The position numbers were made by a program, and so were the translations under genes. 64,000 nucleotides of DNA. Origin: Adiantum capillus-veneris. Taxonomy: Eukaryota; Streptophyta; Polypodiopsida; Polypodiales; Pteridaceae. Shown piece by piece: positions 11,811-25,600 of the stretch. The notes beneath the pieces were generated by a model. It saw only the letters and a program-made list of their open reading frames with translations. It made no database searches and was not told the origin of the DNA. How positions within the stretch are numbered: the stretch's first letter is position 1; each line of letters begins with the position of its first letter. The stretch covers positions 108,852,912-108,916,911 of the forward strand of contig CM043963.1 of assembly GCA_014529385.2 (NCBI GenBank), given 5' to 3'.

Positions 11811-11824
11811 CCTTAGAGGGAGGA
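11811..11824 (+). promoter_or_regulatory. Ty3 polypurine tract
   Basis: AGAGGGAGGA directly precedes the 3' LTR start TGTTATGAG, the expected position of the plus-strand primer. Confidence 0.75.
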
Positions 11825-12417
11825 TGTTATGAGATTGGGCACTCTCTTGTTGTATGTGATTGACTACAATTGGGATTGTTGGCATGTAATGATTAATTAA
11901 TGTGCTATCCTTCTATGTTTACTAATAGTGAGTTGATGCTGTGTAGATTGAAATTTTGAGAGTTGAAGAGAAGGCATCGGCAATAAATTATCCTCGACCA
12001 TTTTTTATTTGCATTGCATAAATTATCCTCAACCACTATGGTTCGCTTGCAAATACTTAATGAAGTCACCCTAAAGAGGGTCATACAAAAAGTGGTTGCC
12101 ACCACACAAAGACTAAAGTTGAACTAAGTGTAAAGATGGGCCTTCAATTTTTGGCACCAATAAACAATATCAAATATTAAATACCAAACTTCACAAGAGA
12201 TACCTTGAAATTTGAAGTTACAATCTTTAGGCCATTGATTTAAAATATTCCTCTCTCTCTCTCTCTCTCTCATGATATGCTATGCTATGTTGTATACTCT
12301 ATAACTTTGTCTACATCATCTTTTCCTTACAATCTTTCACTATCAAGTCTATAGTGTGTGTGTGTGTGTGTGGTGTCTACATCATCTTTTCCTTACAATC
12401 TTTCACTCTCAAGTCTA

Positions 12418-12461
<44 letters not shown>

Positions 12462-12572
12462 TAGTTTTGGTGTGTGTACTTGGGTTTTGAGAGAGATGGT
12501 GAGAGATTGACAGGCAAGAGTGTGAGCAATTAGAAACATAGAAGCAACCATTCTTCCTTTCTCCTCCCAACA
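11825..12572 (+). repeat. 3' LTR of the Ty3 element
   Basis: TGTTATGAGATTGGGC to CCTCCCAACA, homologous to the 5' LTR. It contains a CT run (12251-12270), an internal duplication of the segment around ACATCATCTTTTCCTTACAA (about 12312-12420) and GT runs that lengthen it relative to the 5' LTR. Confidence 0.85.
12350..12461 (+). repeat. paired GT microsatellites
   Basis: GT runs at about 12353-12371 and 12419-12461, separated by a duplicated LTR segment of about 65 bp. Likely produced by slippage or unequal exchange inside the LTR. Confidence 0.85.
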
Positions 12573-13187
12573 AATGATCAACAAATTTTCTAGATCATTA
12601 TTATGATGCTATTGATGAGCTAGAGGAGAAGATTCTTACCACAGAGGAATCCAATTCTAAAAAGGAACATATAAGAGCAAAACTATTGTTGTGAGGAGGA
12701 GAGAAAAAGTTCTTTGAATTTTCCAATCAACATCGAGGACAAAAAAAGAGGTACATAAGAAAATGAGAGAAAAAACAAAAAAAATAACCAATTTGTGTCA
12801 AAAATCAAAGGCAAGATGAAATTTTTGATGATGATTGATGCATAAGATTGTATCAAGGACAAAATCACCATCAAATATTCCATCCCAAAAAAAGAGAAAT
12901 AAACAAAATGATAGATTGAAACTAAATGAAAAGCTCAAAAAGTAGACCAAGTTAAAGAGAAAGAGCCTTCTATGACTAAAACAAAAGAACTTAAAAGAAC
13001 CTTGAAAGACGTTCGAACCACTGAAATGGAAGCAGAGAGTGACAATCAAGGGGCTATAAGTGTTCCATTGCATTACAAGAAGTACGCTCTGCAGTATCAA
13101 AGGATGATTGTAGAGCAACCCATGAGATAGCTTAGGGAACCTGGAAAATCCTACCAAAATCTAGAAAATGCCAAAAATATTGACCTA
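12573..13187. other. spacer, no gene recognised
   Basis: A-rich sequence between the Ty3 3' LTR and the next Ty3 fragment. Reverse-strand frames at 12683-13157 are hydrophobic shadows of A-rich DNA and resemble nothing known. The + strand around 12960-13180 may be decayed gag-pol linker of the next element. Confidence 0.4.
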
Positions 13188-13640
13188 GTGGATCCTGGGA
13201 AAGAAGCAAGGCTGGCTTACATAGCAACTGACCTATTTCAAGAAGAAGAGGAGACCCTTGTCCGAACCTTAAAGGAATATATGAATGCCTTTGCATGGTG
13301 TTATAAATATCTCAAGGGAGTGGATCTTGACATTTATCACCATATTATATCCATGTTAGATGATGCTTAGCCAAGCAAACAAATATCCTATATTTATAAT
13401 GAGACCTTTATAAAAAAGATCAAGAAAGAGATTGAAAAACTCAAGAAAACAAAATTCATTTATAAAATAGAACACACTAATTGGGTATCTCCAGTTGTGG
13501 TGGGGCCCTAGAAAAAGGAAAAATTGGGAGTGTGTGGAAATATCAAGAAGGTGAGTGTTGCGACTATTATCACTAGATTGGTAACATGACACTTCTAGGT
13601 CATCTTAACTCAGCAACTTCCTAGAGTTATTGCTTGAAAC
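13188..13640 (+). pseudogene. second Ty3 family: pre-RT and reverse transcriptase start
   Basis: The frame at 13188-13370 (ATDLFQEEEETLVRTLKEYM, AFAWCYKYLKGVDLDI) matches the segment just before the reverse transcriptase in plant Ty3 elements. After a stop it continues with EIEKLKKTKFIYKIEHTNW, VSPVVV and a decayed CVDxRKLN-like block (VCGNIKKVSVATI). It differs in sequence from the element at 5.5-12.6 kb. Its RT start is the segment repeated at the head of each macrosatellite unit downstream, so this looks like the ancestral end of that array. Confidence 0.75.
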
Positions 13641-16600
13641 ACCATATTAGAGAGTTTGAGACTTTAGAGCCAATTTGTGAATCACCAATGTCTTAAATAT
13701 TTGGCCATATGGCCAAAACTAACGCTATTTTTTAAGGCCAAATACTTCCACAAGGTAGTATTTGAAAAGCTCTTCCGAGCCATGCTCTCAAAATTTATGT
13801 TGAGATTTAATCATGTGGACAAATTTTAAGCTCATTTTGAAAGTGGAAATTGGAATATTCCAAATTCACTAATATGGTGTTTTGAGATACCAAGGAGGTT
13901 TTAAAGTGCTCTATATCCACAAAGCTAGTTTATGACCTAAAGAAAACTTGATTTTTTTGGGGATATTGATCCACCTTTAGAATTGGGTTTAAATAAAAAA
14001 TTTAAACCTAACTCGAGCCAAAAAAGAGAAAAATGTGTGTTGTTTTTGGCCAATTTGAATGAAATTGGCATTAGATCATCCTAAAAACAACTTAGTGATC
14101 TCTAAAGTGCTACATAGCTAGCATAGGTAGTTCTCAAGGTGTCTTTGTGCTTCTGTTAAGTGGAAATCCTATTATTGGATGCCATGGCCCATTTACAAAA
14201 AATTCTCTATGCTGAATTGCTATTAAAATTTACATTTTGATGAATATTTTGGAAGCGTTTTTGTAATAAAAAGGTAATTTTGAATGTGTTTATGGAGTTC
14301 TCACTATGTAACTCTTCTTCCTTGAGTTTTTGGACACCTTATATCTTAAATAGCAAACAACACAAAGGTAGAGTTATTTCCATCTTACTAGACTCATTTT
14401 GAGTTAATAGTATGTTGTCTTCAAAAAATTCACTCAACAAACATGGAACATCTCAAGCTTAGGTATAAATATAAGTGTACAATGTCAATTTGGTGCCAAG
14501 TTGATATGTTTATATGGCATAGAGAAGGCCATATTGTGAAAGCCAATTTTTTAATTCGTGAAATTTTTGTACTTCATAGGTCTGATTCAAATTCTTAAAA
14601 AAATATGTTTTGCTGGTTTTTGTGCTTGAACATAAAAGTAAGGAATTGAAATAAAAAAGATAATGGTACATCCAAGTTCATCTCCTTGTTTGTCACCTGT
14701 GCTTTTCCAGTAAAAGCTTAGGGAGTTGCACTACTGAGAACCCTCCTACATAACCTGCATTCGAGGGATATTTTAAAACCCCTATTTAAACATGCTTGAA
14801 TAAATTAATTGACCCCTTATTTTAAGATATTTTTTCAAAGCTAAACTCACGTGATTGAAAAACTCAGGAAAGCGAAATTCATCTACAAAATAGAACACAC
14901 TAATTGGGTATCCCCAATTGTGGTGGTGCCAAAGAAAAAGGGAGAATTGAGAGTGTGTGTTAATCTCAAGAAGGTGATTGATGCGACTATCATCACTAGA
15001 CTGATAACATGAAACTTTTATGTCATCTTAACTCAGCAACTTCCTAGAATTATTGCTTGAAACACCATATTAGAGAGTTTAAGACTTTTGAGCCAATTTG
15101 CAAATCACCAAATCTTAGAGATTTGGCTATATGACCAAATTTAAAGCTATTTTTTAAGGCCAAATACTTCCACAAGGTAGTACTTGAAAAGCTCTTTCGA
15201 GCCATGCTCTCAAAAATTTGGTTGAGATTTGGCCATGTGGACAAATGTTAGGCTCATTTTAAAAGAGGGAATTAGAAAATTCCAAATTCACTAATATGGT
15301 ATTTTGAAATACCAAGGAGGTTTTAAAGTGCTCTATATCCACAAAGCTAGCTTATGACCTAAATAAAACTTAAATTTTTTTGGGGCTATTGATTCCACCT
15401 TTAGGATTGGGTTTGAATTACATTTTTAAACCTAACTCGAGCCAAAAAAAGAAAAGTGTACTGTTTTTGGCCAATTTGAATGAAATTGGCATTAGATCAT
15501 CCTAAAACACAACCTAGTGACCTCTAAAGTACTACATAGCTAGCATAGGTAGTTCTCAAGGTGTCTTTATGCTTCTGTAAAGTGGAAAGCCTACGTATTG
15601 GATGCCACGGTCCATTTACAAAAAAAAAATGTTGAATTGCTATTGAAATTTACATTTTCATGAATATTTTGGAAGCGTTTTTGTATTAAAACGACAATTT
15701 TGAATGTGTTTATAGAGTTCTCACTATGTAACTCTTCTTCCTTGAGTTTTGGAACATCTAATATCCTAAATAGCGAACAACACAAAGGCGGAGTTATTTC
15801 TATCTTACCGGACTCATTTTGAGATTAGAGTATGTTCTCTTCAAATTTCTAAATTTCACTCAACAAACATGGTACATTTCAAGCTTAGGTCTAAATATAA
15901 GTGTACAATTCCAATTTGGTGCCAAGTTGATATGTTTATATGCCATATAGAAGGCCACATTGTGAAAGCCAATTTTTAAATCCGTGCAATTTTTGTACTT
16001 CATAGGTGTGTTCCAAATTGTCTTAAGAAGACATATTTTGATGGTTTTTGTGCTTGAACATGAAAGTAAAGGATTGAAATTAAAAAGGTAATGGTACATC
16101 CAAGTTCATCTCCTTTTTTCTCACCTATGCTTTTACAGTAAAAGCTTAGGGGGTTGCACTAATTAGAACCGCCCTATATAATGTGCATTTGGGATATATT
16201 TAAAAATCGTATTTTTTAACATGTTCGAATGTATAAATTGGCCCCTTATTTTCGGATATTTTTCCAAAATGGAATATAAAATAACTTTTGAAAATGTATC
16301 TCTATTAATTTGACTAAAACTATTGCATTAAAGAACCCCTCCTGCTAAACTCACGTGATTGAAAAACTCAAGAAAGCAAAATTCATCTACTAATTAGAAC
16401 ACACTAATTGGGTATCCCCAATTGTGGTGGTGCCAAAGAAAAAGGGATAATTGAGAGTGTGTGTTCATCTCAACAAGGTGAGTGTTGTGACTATTATCGC
16501 TAGATTGGTAACATGACACTTTTATGTCATCTTAACTCAGCAACTTCTTAGAATTATTGTTTGAAACACCATATTAGAGAGTTTGAGACTTTAGAGCCAA

Positions 16601-19600
16601 TTTGAGAATCACCAATTTCTTGGAGATTTGGCCATATGGACAAATCTAAAGCTATTTTTTTAAGGACAAATACTTCTACAAGGTGGTACTTGAAAAGCTC
16701 TTCCGAGCCATGCTCTCAAAAATTTGGCTGAGATTTGGCCTTGTGGATAAATTTTGAGCTCATTTGAAAGTGGGAATTGGAAGATTCCAAATTCATTAAT
16801 ATAGTGTTTTGAGATGGTAAGGAGGTTTTAAAGTGCTCTAGATCCACAAAGCTAGCCTATGACCCAAGGAAAACTTGAAATTTTTGGGGGCTACTGATTC
16901 CACCTTTAGAATTTGGTTTAAATTATATTTTTAAACTTAACTCGAGAAAAAAAATGTTTGTTGTTTTTGTAATGAGAAGCTCTTCTGAACCATGCTCTCA
17001 AAAATTTGGTTGAGATTTGGCCATGTAGACAAATTTTAAGCTCATTTTAGAAGTGGGAATTGGAAAAAAAAAGGGTGCTATTTTTGGGCAATTTTCATGA
17101 AATTGGCATTAGATCATCCTAAAACACAACATAATGACCTTTAAAGTGCTACATAGCTAGCATAGGTAGTTCTCAAGGTGTCTTTATGCTTCTGTAAAAT
17201 GAAAAGTTTATATATTGCATTCCATGACCCATTTACAAAAGATTCTCTATGTTGAATTACTATTAAAATTTACATTTTCATGAATATTTTGGAAGCATTT
17301 TTGTAATAAAAAGTCAATTTTGAATGTGTTTATGGATTTCTCACTATGTAAGTCTTCTTCCTTGATTTTTGGGACACCTAATATCCTATATAGCAAAAAC
17401 CACAAAGATGGACTTATTTCCATCTTGCGGGACTCATTTTGAGTTAATGGTATGTTGTCATCAAATTTCTCAATGTCACTCAACAAGCTTGGTACATTTC
17501 AAGCTTAGGTCTAAATATAAGTGTACAATTACAATTTGGTGCCAAGTTGATATGTTTATATGCCATAGAGAAGGCCACATTGTGAAAGCTAATTTATTAA
17601 GCCGTGCAATTTTTGTACTTCATAGGTGTGTTCCAAATTGTCTTAAGAAGACATGATTTGAGGGTTTTTGTACTTGAACATGAAATTAAAGGATTGAAAT
17701 AAAAAAGATAATGGTACATCCAAGTTCATCTCCTTTTTTCTCACATGTGCTTTTACAGTAAAAGCTTAGGGGGTTGCACTAATGAGAACCCCCCTATATA
17801 ATGTGCATTTGGAGAATATTCATTTTTTACCATGTTTGAATGAATAAATTGATCCCTTATTTTAGGAATTTTTTTTCAAAATGGAATATAAAATTTCTTT
17901 TGACAATGTATCTCTATTAATTTGACTAAAAGTTTTGCATTAAAGAACCCCTTCTATGAACTCACGTGATTGAAAAACTCAGGAAAGCGAAATTCATCTA
18001 CAAAATAGAACACACTACTACAGTACCCCCAGTTTTGGTGCTGCCAAAGAAAAAGGAAAAATTGAGAGTGTGTTTAATCTCAACAAGGTGAGTGTTGTGA
18101 CTATTATCACTAGATTGGTAACAGGACACTTTTATGTCATATTAACTCAGCAACTTCCCTAAAATTATTGCTTGAAACACCATATTAGAGAGTTTGAGGT
18201 TTTAGAGCCAATTTGCAAATAACCAATGTCTTAGAGATTTGGCCATATGGACTAATCTAAAGCTAGTTTTTAAGGCCAAATACTTCGGCAAGGTAGTACT
18301 TGAAAAGCTCTTCCGAGCCACGCTCTCAAAATTTTGACTGCAATTTGGCCATGTAGATAAATTTTATGCTCATTTTGAAAGTGGAAATTGGAAAATTCTA
18401 ATTTCACTAATATGGTGTTTTGAGATGCCAAGAAGGTTTTAAGGTGCTCTAGGGTAAAGGAGCGTGTTTAGAGCAAGGAAAAAAGTGTAATTTAGCGAGA
18501 TTTTGCAAATTTGGTCACATTTGAATTTTGAAAATTGCATGAGATTCCTCATGCAAAGGTGGATCAGATATACCCAAAATGATATTTTTTTGATTTAGTT
18601 TGGGCAGTCAATTTGAGAAAGTTTAAATTTTGAGGTCTTTTAGGGTTAGAGACACCCAAGACCCAGTAGTGGGACAGTTTTCAACAAATCACAAGTTGAC
18701 ACATAAGCAAGATTCCTAGTATATTCCAAAGTTTTTGTCTCTAAATTGAGGCGTGTATGAATTTTAAAAGGCACCCGTGTTACAACTGGCTCGTTTATCC
18801 TATATCCACAAAGCTAGCTTATGACATAAAGAAAACATGATTTTTTTGGGGGCTATTGACTCCACCTTTAGAATTGGGTTTAAAATACATTTTTAAACCT
18901 AACTTTTTTTTTAAAAGTGTGTTGTTTTTTGCCAATATGAATGAAATTGGCATTAGATCATCCTGAAACACAACCTAGTGACCTCAAAAGTACTACACAG
19001 CTAGCATAGGTAGTTCTCAAGGTGTCTTTATGCTTCTATAAAATGGAAAGTCTATGTATTGGATGCCATGGCCCATTTATAGAAAACATCTCTATGCTAA
19101 ATTGCTATTGAAATTTACATTTTGAATAATATTTTGAAAGCGTTTTTGTAATAAAAAAGGCAATTTTGAATGTGTTTATGGAGTTCTCACTATGTAACTC
19201 TTCTTCCTTGAGTTTTGGGACACCTAATATCCTAAATAGCAAACAACACAAAGGTGGACTTATTTCCATCTTACCAAACTCATTTTGAGTTAATAGTATG
19301 ATGTATTCAAATTTCTAAATTTCACTCAACAAACATGGTACATTTCAAGCTTAGGTCTAAATATATGTGTACAATTCCAATTTGGTGCCAAGTTGATATG
19401 TTTATATGCCATAAAGAAGCCACATTGTGAAAGTCAATTTTTAAATCCGTGCAATTTTTGTACTTCATAGGTGTGTTCCAAATTGTCTTAAGAAGACATG
19501 TTTTGATGGTTTTTGTGCTTGAACATGAAAGTAAAGGATTGAAATTAAAAAGGTAATGGTACATCCAAGTTCATCTCCTTTTTTCTCACATGTGCTTTTA

Positions 19601-22600
19601 CAGTAAAAGCTTAGGGAGTTGCGCTAATGAGAACCCCTCTATATAATGTGCATTTGGGGAATATCCCTTTTTTACCATATTTGAATGAATAAATTGACCC
19701 CTTATTTTTAGGTCTTTTTTTCAAAATGGAATATAAAATCCCTTTTGACAATGTATCTCTATTAATTTGACTAAAAGTTTTGCATTAAAGAACCCCTCCT
19801 ATAGAACTCACGTGTTTAAAAAACTCAGGAAAGTGAAATTCATCTACAAAATACAACACACTAATAGGGTATCCCCAATTTTGGTGCTGCCAAAGAAAAA
19901 GGGAAAATTGAGAGTGTGTTTAATCTCAACAAGGTGAGTGATGTGACTATTATCACTAGATTGATAACATGACACTTTTATGTCATCTTAACATAGCAAT
20001 TTTTTTAGAATTATTTCATGAAACACCATATTAGAGAGTTTGAGACTTTAGAGCCAATTTGTGAATCACCAATGTCTTAGAGATTTGGCAATATGGATAA
20101 ATCTAAAGCTAGTTTTTAAGGCCAAGTACTTCGGCAAGGTAGTACTTGAAAAGCTCTTTCGAGCCACACTCTCAAAAATTTGGCTGAGATTTAGCCATGT
20201 GGACAAATTTTAAGCTCATTTTGAAAGCGAAAATTGGAAAATTATAAATTCACTAATATGGTGTTTTGAGATGCCAAGAGGTTTTAAAGTGCTCTACATC
20301 GACAGAGCTAGTTTATGACCTAAAGCAAACATGAATTTTTTGGGGGCTATTGATTCCACCTTTAGAATTGGGTTTAAATTACATTTTTCAACCTAACTGG
20401 AGCCAAAAAAAAAAAAAAGTGTGTTGTTTTTCACCAATTTGAATGAAATTGGCATTAGATCATCCTAAAACACAACCTAGTGACCTCTAAAGTACTACAT
20501 ATCTAGCATAGGTAGTTCTAAAGGCGTCTTTATGCTTCTGTAAAAAGGAAAGCCTATGTATTGGATGCCATGGCCCATTTACATTAAAAAAAAAATGCTC
20601 AATTGCTATAGAAATTTACATTTTGAATAATATTTTGAAAGAGTTTTTGTAATAAAAAGGCAATTTTGAGTGTGTTTATGGAGTTCTCACTATGTAACTC
20701 TTCTTCCTTGAGTTTTGGGACACCTAATATCCTAAATAGCAAACAACACAAAGGCGGACTTATTTCCATCTTACCGGACTCATTTTGAGTTAATAGTATG
20801 TTCTCTTCAAATTTCTAAATTTCACTCAACAAACATGGTACATTTCAAGCTTAGGTCTAAATATATGTGTACAATTCCAATTTGGTGCCAAGTTGATATG
20901 TTTATATGCCATACAGAAGGCCACATTGTGAAATCCCATTTTTAAATCCGTGCAATTTTTGTACTTCATAGGTGTTTTCGAAAGTGTCTTAAGAAGACAT
21001 GTTTTGATGGCTTTTGTGCTTGAACATGAAAGTAAAGGATTGAAATTAAAAAGGTAATGGTACATCCAAGTTCATCTCCTTTTTTCTCATCTTTGCTTTT
21101 ACAATAAAAGCTTAGGGGGTTGCACTAATGAGAACCCCCCTATATAATGTGCAAGTGGGGAATATCCATTTTTTACAATGTTTAATGAATAACTTGACCC
21201 CTTATTTTATGATTTTTTTCAAAATGTAATATAAAATTCCTTTTGACAATGTATCTCTATTAAGTCGACCAAAAGTTTTGCATTAAAGGACCCCTTCTTT
21301 AGAACTCACGTGATTGGAAAACTCAGGAAAGCGAAATTCATCTACAAAATAGAACACACTAATAGGGTATCCCCAATTTTGGTGCTGCAAAAGAAAAAGG
21401 GAAAATTGAGAGTGTGTTTAATCTGAACAAGGTGAGTGCTGCGACTATTATCACTAGATTGGTAACATGACACTTTTATGTCATCTTAACTTAGCAACTT
21501 CTTAGAATTATTTCTTGAAACACCATATTAGCGAGTTTGAGACTTTAGAGCCAATTTGTGAATCACCAATGTCTTAGAGATTTGGCCATATGGACAAATC
21601 TAAAGCTCATTTTTAAGGCCAAATACTTTGACAAGGTAGTTTTTGAAAAGCTCTTCCAAGCCACGCTCTCAAAAATTTGAATGAGATTTGGCCATGTGGA
21701 CAAATTTTAAGCTCATTTTGAAAGCGGAAATTGGAAAATTCTAAATTCACTAATATGGTGTTTTGAGATGCTAAGAAGGTTTTAAAGTGCTCTATATCCA
21801 CAAAGCTAGCTTATGACCTTTAAACAACATGATTTGTTTTAATTCCACCTGTAGAATTGGGTATAAATTGTATTTTTAAACCTAACTCGAGCCAAAAAAA
21901 AAGTGTGTTGTTTTTTGCCAATTTGAATGAAATTGGCATTAGATCATCCTAAAACACAACCTAGTGACCTCTAAAGTACTACACAGCTAGCATAGGTAGT
22001 TCTCAAGCTGTCTTTATGCTTCTGTAAGAAAGGAAAGCCTATGTATTGAATGCCATGGCCGATTTACAAAAAAGATCTCTATGCTGAATTGCTATTCAAA
22101 TTTACACTTTGAATAATATTTTGAAGGAATTTTTGTAATAAAAAGGCAATTTTGAATGTGTTTACGGAGTTCTCACTATGTATCTCTTCTTCCTTGAGTT
22201 TTGGGACACCTAATATCCTAAATAGCAAACAACACAAAGGCGGACTTATTTCCATCTTACCGGACTCATTTTGAGTTAATAGTATGATGCCTTGAAATTT
22301 CTAAATTTCACTCAACAAACATGGTACATTTCAAGCTTAGGTCTAAATATATGTGTACAGTTCCAATTTGGTGCCAAGTTGATATGTTTATATGCCATAC
22401 AAAGAAGGCCACATTATGAAAGCCAATTTTAAAATCCGTGCAATTTGTGTACTTCATAGGTGTGTTCCAAATTGTCTTACAAAGACATGTTTTGATAGTT
22501 TTTGTGCTGAAACATGAAAGTAAAGGATTTCCAAGTTCATCTCCTTTTTTCACACCTATGCTTTTATAGAAAAAGCTTAGGGGGTTTCACTAATGAGAAC

Positions 22601-25600
22601 CCCTCTATATAATGTGGATTTGGGGAATATCCCTTTTTTACCATGTTTGAATGAATAAATTGACACCTTATTTTAGGATTTTTTTTCAAAATGGAATAAA
22701 AATCCTTCTTGACAATGTAGCTCTATTAATTCGACTAAAAGATTTGCATTAAAGAACCCCTCCCTTAACAACTCATGTGATCAAAAAACTTAGGAAAACG
22801 AAATTCATCCACAAAATAAAACACGCTACTATGGTATCCCCAATTTTGATGCTGCCAAAGAAAAAGGGAAAATTGAGAGTGTGTTTAATCTCAACAAGGT
22901 GAGTGCTGCAACTATTATCACTAGATTGGTAACATGACACTTTTATGTCATCTTAACTCAGCAACTTCCTAGAATTATTCCTTGAAACACCATATTAGAG
23001 AGTTTGAAACTTTAGAGCCAATTTGCGAATCACCAACGTCTTCCAGATTTGGCCATATGGACAAATCTAAAGCTAGTTTTTAAGGCCAAATACTTCGACA
23101 AGGTACTACTTGAAAAGCTCTTCCGAGCCATGCTCTCAAAAATTTGGCTGAGATTTGGCCATGTGGACAAGTTTTAAACTCATTTTGAAAGTGGGAATTG
23201 GGAAATTCTAAATTCACTAATATGGTGTTTTAAGATGCCAAGAAGGTTTTAAAGTGCTCTATATCCACAAAGCTAGCTTATGAGCTAGAAAAAACATGAA
23301 TTGTTTTGGGGCTATTGGTTCCACCTTTAGAATTAGGTTTAAATTGCATTTAAAACCTTACTCGAGCCCTTTTTTTTTAAATAATAAGTGTGCTGTTTTT
23401 GGCCAATTTGAATGAAATTGGCATTAGTTTATCCTAATACAAAACCTAGTGACCTCTAAAGTACTACATAGCTAGCATAGGTAGTTCTCAAGGCGTCTTT
23501 ATGCTTCTGTAAAATGGAAAGCCTATGTATTGCATGCCATGGCCCATTTACAAAAAAAATTATCTATGCTGAATTGATATTGAAATTTACATTTTGAATA
23601 ATATTTTGAAAGCGTTTTTGTAATAAAAAGGCAATTCTGAATGTTTTTATGGAGTTCTCACTATGTAACTCTTCTTCCTTGAGTTTTGGGACACCTAATA
23701 TCCTAAATAGCAAACAACACAAAGGCGGACTTATTTCCATCTTGCCGGACTCATTTTGAGTTAATAGTATGTTGTCTTCAAATTTCTAAATTTCACTCAA
23801 CAAGCATGGTACATTTCAAGCTTAGGTCTAAATATATGTGTACAATTCCAATTTTCTGCCAAGTTGATATGTTATGCCATACAGAAGGCCACATTGTGAA
23901 AGACAATTATTAAACCCGTGCAATTTTTGTACTTCATAGATGTGTTTCAAATTGTCTTAAGAAGACATGTTTTGATGGTTTTTGTGCTTGAACATGAAAG
24001 TAAAGGATTGAAATTAGAAACGTTATGGTACATCCAAGTTCATCTCCTTTTTTCTCACATGTGCTTTTACAATAAAAGCTTAGGGGGTTGCACTGATGAG
24101 AAACCCCCTATATAATGTGCATTTGGGAAATATCCCTTTTTTACCATGTTTGAATGAATAAATTGACCTTTATTTTAGGATTTTTTTTCAAAATGTAATA
24201 TAAAATCCCTTTTGACAATGTATCTCTATGAATTCGACTAAAAGTTTTGCATTAAAGAACCCCTCCTATAGAACTCACATGATTGAAAAAATCAGGAAAG
24301 TAAAATTCATCTACAAAATATAACACACTAATAGGGTATCCCCAACTTTGGTGCTGCCAAAGAAAAAGGGAAAATTGAGAGTGTGTTTAATCTCAACAAG
24401 GTGAGTGCTGCAACTATTATCACTAGATTGGTAACAGTACAATTTTATGTCATCTTAACTTAGCAACTTCCTAGAATTATCGCTTGAAACACCATAATAG
24501 AGAGTTTGAGACTTTAGAGCCAATATTCGAATCACCAATGTCTTAAAGATTTGGCCATATCAACAAATCTAAAGCTACTTTTTTAAGGCCAAATACGTCG
24601 ACAAGGTAGTACTTAGAAAGCTTTTCCGAGCCACGCTCTCAAAAATCTGGCTTAGATTTGGCCATGTGGACAAATTTTAAGCTCATTTTGAAAGTGGGAA
24701 TTGGAAAATTCTAAATTCACTAATATGATTTTTTGAGATGCCAAGAATGTTTTAAAGTGCTCTATATCCACAAAGCTAGATTATGAGCTTAAAAAAACAT
24801 GAGTTGTTTTGGGGCTATTGATTCCACCTTTAGAATTAGGTTTAAATTACATTTTTAGACCTAGCTCGAGCCTTCTTTTTTTTAAGTGTGTTGTTTTTGG
24901 CCAATTTGAAAGAAATTGGCATTAGATCATCCTAAAACACAACCTAGTGGCCTCTAAAGTACTATATAGCTAGCATAGGTAGTTCTCAAGGCGTCTTTAT
25001 GCTTCTGTAAAAAGGAAAGCCTATGCATTGGATGCCCTGGCCCATTTACAAAAAAAAACTCTATGCTAAACTGCTATTGAAATTTACATTTTGAGTAATA
25101 TTTTGAAAGAGTTTTTGTAATAAAAAGTCAATTTTGAGTGTGTTTATGGAGTTCTCACTATGCAACTCTTCTTCCTTGAGTTTTGGGACACTAATATCCT
25201 AAATAGCAAACAACACAAAGGCGGACTTATTTCCATCTTACGGAACTCATTTTGAGTTAATAGTATGATGTCTCTAAATTTCTAAATTTCACTCAACAAA
25301 CATGGTACATTTCAAGCTTAGGTTTAAATATAAGTGTACAATTCCAATTTGGTGTCAAGTTGATGTGTTTATATGCCCTACAGAAGGCCACATTGTGAAA
25401 GCTAATTTTGAGATCCGTGCAGTTTTTGTACTTCATAGGTGTGTTCCAAATTATCTTAAGAAGACATATTTTGATGGTTTTTATGCTTGAACATGAAAGT
25501 AAAGGATTGAAATTAAAAAGGTAATGGTACATCAAAGTTCATCTCCTTTTTTCTCACTTGTGCTTTTATAGTTAAAGCTTGAGGGGTTGCACTAATGAGA

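Larger units (their letters stand above)
5554..12572 (+). mobile_element. decayed but structurally complete Ty3-type LTR retrotransposon
   Basis: 5' LTR (5554-6225), tRNA-Met primer site, zinc knuckle, protease end, reverse transcriptase, RNase H, H2C2 plus integrase core, polypurine tract and 3' LTR (11825-12572) follow in Ty3 order (PR-RT-RH-IN). Stops and frameshifts interrupt every domain, many at TGA where Arg CGA or Trp TGG is expected, so it is not autonomous. The 5 bp before the 5' LTR (AACGA) and after the 3' LTR (AATGA) differ only by C/T, so they may be a decayed target duplication. Two more LTR copies sit directly upstream. Confidence 0.85.

Noticed and set aside
15860-25535. Recurring 79-81-residue reverse frames (YHYLFNFNPLLSCSSTK)
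   Set aside because: Present once per macrosatellite unit with stops and frame changes between units; no independent evidence of coding.
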